The position numbers and the translations under genes are program-made. Under the pieces are notes generated by a model. That model was not told the DNA's origin and did not search any database. It saw nothing but the letters and a program-made list of their open reading frames with translations. This document shows positions 60,670 to 64,000 of a stretch of DNA of 64,000 nucleotides, piece after piece. The stretch comes from Peptoniphilus stercorisuis (GTDB lineage Bacteria > Bacillota > Clostridia > Tissierellales > Peptoniphilaceae), in NCBI RefSeq assembly GCF_017874395.1, contig NZ_JAGGLJ010000006.1:1-64000 (forward strand), written 5' to 3'. Positions within the stretch are counted from its first letter, which is position 1. Each line of letters opens with the position of its first letter.

Positions 60670-63600
60670 TCTTTCTTTTTTTCTTTTTATCACTATTTAG
60701 ACCTAGTCCAAATATGGTTATACCAGATATTGCCAAAATGGAAGCTGGCCACCAAACCATTCCCGTTTGTGGTAAAGTAGTTCCTTTACTTGGTCTGCTT
60801 GGAGTACTTGGTCTACTCGGTCTACTCGGTCTACTTGGAGTACCCGGTCTAGTTGGCCTAGTTGGATCTTGAGGATCTTCGGGAACTACTGGAACCTTAG
60901 GATCTTCTGGGTCTTTCGGATCTTCTGGATCTTCTGGGTCTTCGGGATCTGGATATTCCGGATCTACTGGGTCTGGATATTCAGGGTCTACTGGTGTTGT
61001 AGGTGGCGTTATCGGTCTGTAGGTGTTATTAAACACTAGCTCATCTACACCAATATATTCTACTTCTGCCGTTAAAGTCCCTACTCCATCATCAGTTACT
61101 CTTACCAGAATTTCATATACTTTATCATCATATGTCATTCTTCTTTGAGAACCTCTTATTTCCCTAAGGGTATATCTATATTCTCCAGCTTCACTATAAG
61201 TTATTTCATCAAATATAATTTGACCGTTTCTATTATTTGTTCCTCTTTGAATTAGATTTTCTTCTGAGTCTCTTAATTCAAATGTGAATTGGCTATCCCT
61301 TAGACTTTGTCCTCTTAGGGTTTTTCTAGCTTCTATTACTATACTATCTGGATTAGGTGTATAAGTGTTAGTAAATACTGCTGGCCCATTTGTATATTCT
61401 TTAGTAGCTAATAATTGTCCTTCACCGTCATCTGTTACTGTCACTGTAACTTCTATAACTCTATCATCATAAGTTACTCCACCTTGGGAGCCTACTACTT
61501 CTCGAATAGTGTAATAATATTCTCCTACTGAGTTATAAGTTATTTCACTAAAGATAATTTGTCCTTCACTATTATTTTTTACTGTTTCAAGAACATTTTC
61601 TTCTTTATCAAGTAGTTCAAATTCAAATTGATCTTCTCTTAAGATTTGTCCTTCTAGGATTTTAGTTGCTTCTAGTACTATACTATCTGGAGCAGCTTCA
61701 TAGGTGTTTGTAAACTCTGCTGGCCCATCAGGATATTCTACTGTTGCTGTTAATGTTCCTTCTCTATCATCTGCTACCTTTACAAGAACAGTATATACAG
61801 CTTCATCATAAGTTATTCCACCTTGGGTGCCTTTTACTTCTCGAATGGTGTACTTGTGTTCTCCTCTAACTTCATAAGTTATTTCATCGAAGATAATCTG
61901 TCCATCACTATTGTTTGATTTTGTTTGTAGGACTTCTCCATCTTTATCTACTAATTCAAAGGTGAATTGTCCATTTCTTAAGTTTTGTCCTTCTAGTAAT
62001 TTATTTCCTTTTATTACTATACTGTCTGGATTAGGTGTATAGATGTTTGTAAACTGTGCTGGGCCATCTATATAGTTTGCACTAGCTACTAGGTTTCCTT
62101 CGCCATCATCTGTAACTCTAACTACTACTGTATAGCTAGTCGTGTCATAAGTTACTCCACCTTGGTCTCCTCTTGTTTCTTTAATAATATAAGTGTGGCT
62201 TCCTGTTTTATCATAGGTTATTTCATCAAATATTACTTGTCCTTCAGCATTATTCTTTACAGTTTGGATAATTTCTCCTGATTCATCAGTTAGTGTGAAG
62301 ATAAATTGATCTTTTAGTAATTCTTGCCCTTCAAGGATTTTCTTAGCTTCAAGAACTATACTATCTGGTGCTGCTTGATAACTATTAGTAAATACTGCAG
62401 GTCCATTATCATAATTAGCTGTTGCGATTAATTTACCTTGACCACCATCTACTACTGTTACTGTTACTGGATACTCAGTTTGGTCATAAGTTATCCCACC
62501 AAGGTTACCTAATTTTTCACGGATGGTATAGTTGTAAGTTCCTACTTTACTATATTCAATTTCATTAAATATTACTTGGCCTTTAGCATTATTCTTTACA
62601 GTTTGAATAACTTCTCCATCTTCTACTAATTCAAATTCAAACTGATCATTTCCTAATACTTTACCTTCTAGAATTTTTTCAGCTTCTAGGACAACTTTAC
62701 CTGGTCCTGCTCTATAAGTGTTATTAAACTGTACAGGTCCTTCTACATATTTTGTAATTGCAGAGTGCAGCTGACCTTCTCCATCATCTGTTACTGATAC
62801 AGTTACTTTAAATTCTCTTTCGTCATAGGTTATTCCGCCGAGATTTCCCTCTACTTCTCTAATGAAATAATCATATTTTCCAACTTCATCAAAGTTTATA
62901 GCTTCGAAAGTTATCGTTCCGTCAGATTTATTTTCTACTGTTTGAATAACTTCTTTCTCAGAATCTAGTAACTGGAATTCAAATTGTCCTTCTCTTAAGT
63001 TTTGTCCTTCTAGTATCTTACTAGCTTCTATTACAGCATTAACTGAATTAGGGCTATAAGAGTTTATAAATTCTTGTCCGTCTAGATATTTTACTTCTTG
63101 AACTTCTAGTCCATTATTTCCTTGTCCAATTATGACCTGGACATTTAGCTCTCTAGTATCATAAGTTATTCCACCAAGAGCTCCATTAACTTCTCGAATC
63201 TTGAAGTTGTAAGTTCCTGGCTCATTAAATGATTGTTCAGGAAACACTATATTTCCATCAGCATCATTTTTAGCTCTTGCTACAACATTGCTACTTCCAT
63301 CAAGTAGTTCAAATTCGAATTGTTCTGCTTGTAAATCTAAACCTGTTAAGGTTTTATTTGCTTCGAATCCTTGGGCAGTAACTTCTTTATAATTATTTGT
63401 TACTGTCAGGATATTGCCATTTGCTCTTGCATTAGGATTAGATCCTGCTGTCCAATTAGAATTCATAATGGTAATCTGATAAACGTCTGGAGTTTGAGTA
63501 TATCCAACGGCAAAGTATATTGGGTTTAATTTTGTATATCCTTCTGGTGCTGCTGTTTCAGTTAGGATATATCTTCCAGCACGGTAATTGTTAAAGTTAA

Positions 63601-64000
63601 TAGTGTTCCCTCCAGTAGTAATATTGTCATTTACCACTGTTCTAGTACCATTAAAATCTACACGTTCAAGTGTAAATTTAGCTCCACTTAATGATGATCC
63701 ATTAGGTGTTACTTTATTAAACCCGAAGTCTAATACTCTACCGGAGCCTCCACCGCCGTAGAACCATTGTTGGGAACTAGTAGTTGTTTGTGTACTATCA
63801 AGTCTTTTCTCCTCTGTTCCACCTGTTAATACAATTTCATTTGTTACTTGATAAGTTCCTATTAGGTGTGCATTTAATCTTGTTGAATATGATATCTTAT
63901 ATGGTTCACTTATTGTTTCATCAAATTCAATTGTAAAGCTACGATTATTCTCATCTACAGTAAGTGTATAGCCACTATTTATTTCATCGCCTTTAGAATC
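60659..64000 (-). CDS. LPXTG-anchored repeat adhesin/pilin-like protein, 5' end outside the window
   Basis: The frame is open from 64000 to the stop at 60659, at least 1,113 residues; the true start is beyond the edge. From the N-side: a beta-rich adhesin region (IEFDETISEPYKISYSTRLN), a Gly-rich link, then a SpaA/prealbumin-like domain (GSSLSGAKFTLERVDFNG, AGRYILTETAAPEGY). Next come seven ~113-residue repeats of the Spy0128/FctA pilin isopeptide type (K-x-L-x-G, FTFEL, YTIRE, GGITYD, FTNTY), a Pro/Asp/Ser-rich wall-spanning stretch, LPQTG (about 60775-60761), a hydrophobic span and a Lys-rich tail. Lys, Glu and Asn positions suit self-formed isopeptide bonds. Anchored by the overlapping sortase gene. 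Confidence 0.88.
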   Translation of the reverse strand, partial: DSKGDEINSGYTLTVDENNRSFTIEFDETISEPYKISYSTRLNAHLIGTYQVTNEIVLTGGTEEKRLDSTQTTTSSQQWFYGGGGSGRVLDFGFNKVTPNGSSLSGAKFTLERVDFNGTRTVVNDNITTGGNTINFNNYRAGRYILTETAAPEGYTKLNPIYFAVGYTQTPDVYQITIMNSNWTAGSNPNARANGNILTVTNNYKEVTAQGFEANKTLTGLDLQAEQFEFELLDGSSNVVARAKNDADGNIVFPEQSFNEPGTYNFKIREVNGALGGITYDTRELNVQVIIGQGNNGLEVQEVKYLDGQEFINSYSPNSVNAVIEASKILEGQNLREGQFEFQLLDSEKEVIQTVENKSDGTITFEAINFDEVGKYDYFIREVEGNLGGITYDEREFKVTVSVTDDGEGQLHSAITKYVEGPVQFNNTYRAGPGKVVLEAEKILEGKVLGNDQFEFELVEDGEVIQTVKNNAKGQVIFNEIEYSKVGTYNYTIREKLGNLGGITYDQTEYPVTVTVVDGGQGKLIATANYDNGPAVFTNSYQAAPDSIVLEAKKILEGQELLKDQFIFTLTDESGEIIQTVKNNAEGQVIFDEITYDKTGSHTYIIKETRGDQGGVTYDTTSYTVVVRVTDDGEGNLVASANYIDGPAQFTNIYTPNPDSIVIKGNKLLEGQNLRNGQFTFELVDKDGEVLQTKSNNSDGQIIFDEITYEVRGEHKYTIREVKGTQGGITYDEAVYTVLVKVADDREGTLTATVEYPDGPAEFTNTYEAAPDSIVLEATKILEGQILREDQFEFELLDKEENVLETVKNNSEGQIIFSEITYNSVGEYYYTIREVVGSQGGVTYDDRVIEVTVTVTDDGEGQLLATKEYTNGPAVFTNTYTPNPDSIVIEARKTLRGQSLRDSQFTFELRDSEENLIQRGTNNRNGQIIFDEITYSEAGEYRYTLREIRGSQRRMTYDDKVYEILVRVTDDGVGTLTAEVEYIGVDELVFNNTYRPITPPTTPVDPEYPDPVDPEYPDPEDPEDPEDPKDPEDPKVPVVPEDPQDPTRPTRPGTPSRPSRPSRPSTPSRPSKGTTLPQTGMVWWPASILAISGITIFGLGLNSDKKKKRKNDE
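61019..63382 (-). repeat. Seven tandem ~339-bp coding repeats in the adhesin
   Basis: 788 residues divide into seven units of about 113. Units 4 and 6 begin with AAPDSIVLEA, whereas units 5 and 7 begin with TPNPDSIVI, so the array appears to have grown by duplication of a two-unit block. Unit 7 has QRRMTYDD where the others have GGITYD or GGVTYD. Such repeats are prone to recombination and copy-number change. Confidence 0.85.

Noticed and set aside
61019..63382. CRISPR-like array at the right end
   Set aside because: The periodic sequence has a ~339-bp unit, is fully coding and encodes protein repeats; no short direct repeats with unique spacers occur anywhere in the window.

Overview
The window is low-GC DNA from a strict anaerobe of the Bacillota, most likely a Clostridia/Tissierellia-type organism. 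The evidence is the very AT-rich coding sequence, rubrerythrin, short-chain flavodoxin, an EtfAB/acyl-CoA dehydrogenase pathway, a glmS ribozyme, hprK, spoVG, rqcH and typical clostridial DUF families. I cannot name the genus.

Layout. 1-470: four evenly spaced leftward promoters that look like the upstream region of an rRNA operon lying off the left edge. 483-4719: a TPR protein and a membrane protein (leftward), then a secreted phosphodiester glycosidase (rightward). 4749-9321: livKHMGF branched-chain amino acid ABC transporter. 9471-14029: pepP-uvrC-hprK. 14121-15899: DUF3793 and flavodoxin, divergent from an AraC-type regulator. 15952-18001: spoVG and murC. 18047-24258: a long leftward housekeeping/stress group (RelA/SpoT-type synthetase, msrA, pepD, His-rich DUF1292, bcp, radical SAM, P-loop protein, an unlisted 33-aa membrane peptide, DUF6648-like). 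24393-28377: cytoplasmic parvulin, cold-shock protein, acyl-ACP thioesterase, glmS with its ribozyme. 28406-31042: ABC exporter operon ending in a histidine kinase without a response regulator. 31125-39286: a sigma-54 activator and the divergent six-gene operon it probably controls (enoyl-CoA hydratase, GntP permease, CoA-transferase, acyl-CoA dehydrogenase, EtfB, EtfA), with a clear -24/-12 promoter. 39330-46213: an orphan response regulator, an AspT/YidE-like transporter, a complete two-component system and rqcH. 46226-51681: yerC, purE, rubrerythrin, prfA-prmC-DUF1385-rpmE and DUF4342.

51878 to the right edge is accessory DNA. A YgjP-type metallopeptidase follows a wrecked type I restriction subunit (hsdR) that is cut exactly at its Walker A motif and also frameshifted at a poly(A) tract. 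The DNA abutting that break carries what I read as an RnlA/RnlB toxin-antitoxin pair in which the HEPN RNase toxin is fused to a viroplasmin-RNase HI module. It is followed by a headless large serine recombinase, a doubly defective IS21 element sitting in the remains of another transposase gene, and then a sortase and a large LPQTG adhesin with seven ~113-residue pilin-like repeats that runs off the right edge.

The most interesting items are the RNase HI-RnlA fusion with its antitoxin, the sigma-54-controlled hydroxyacyl-CoA reduction operon (CoA-transferase plus crotonase in place of a radical dehydratase), the layered decay of the hsdR/recombinase/IS21 island, and the four-promoter array at the left edge. 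All family assignments are from reading the sequence; no database search was run.
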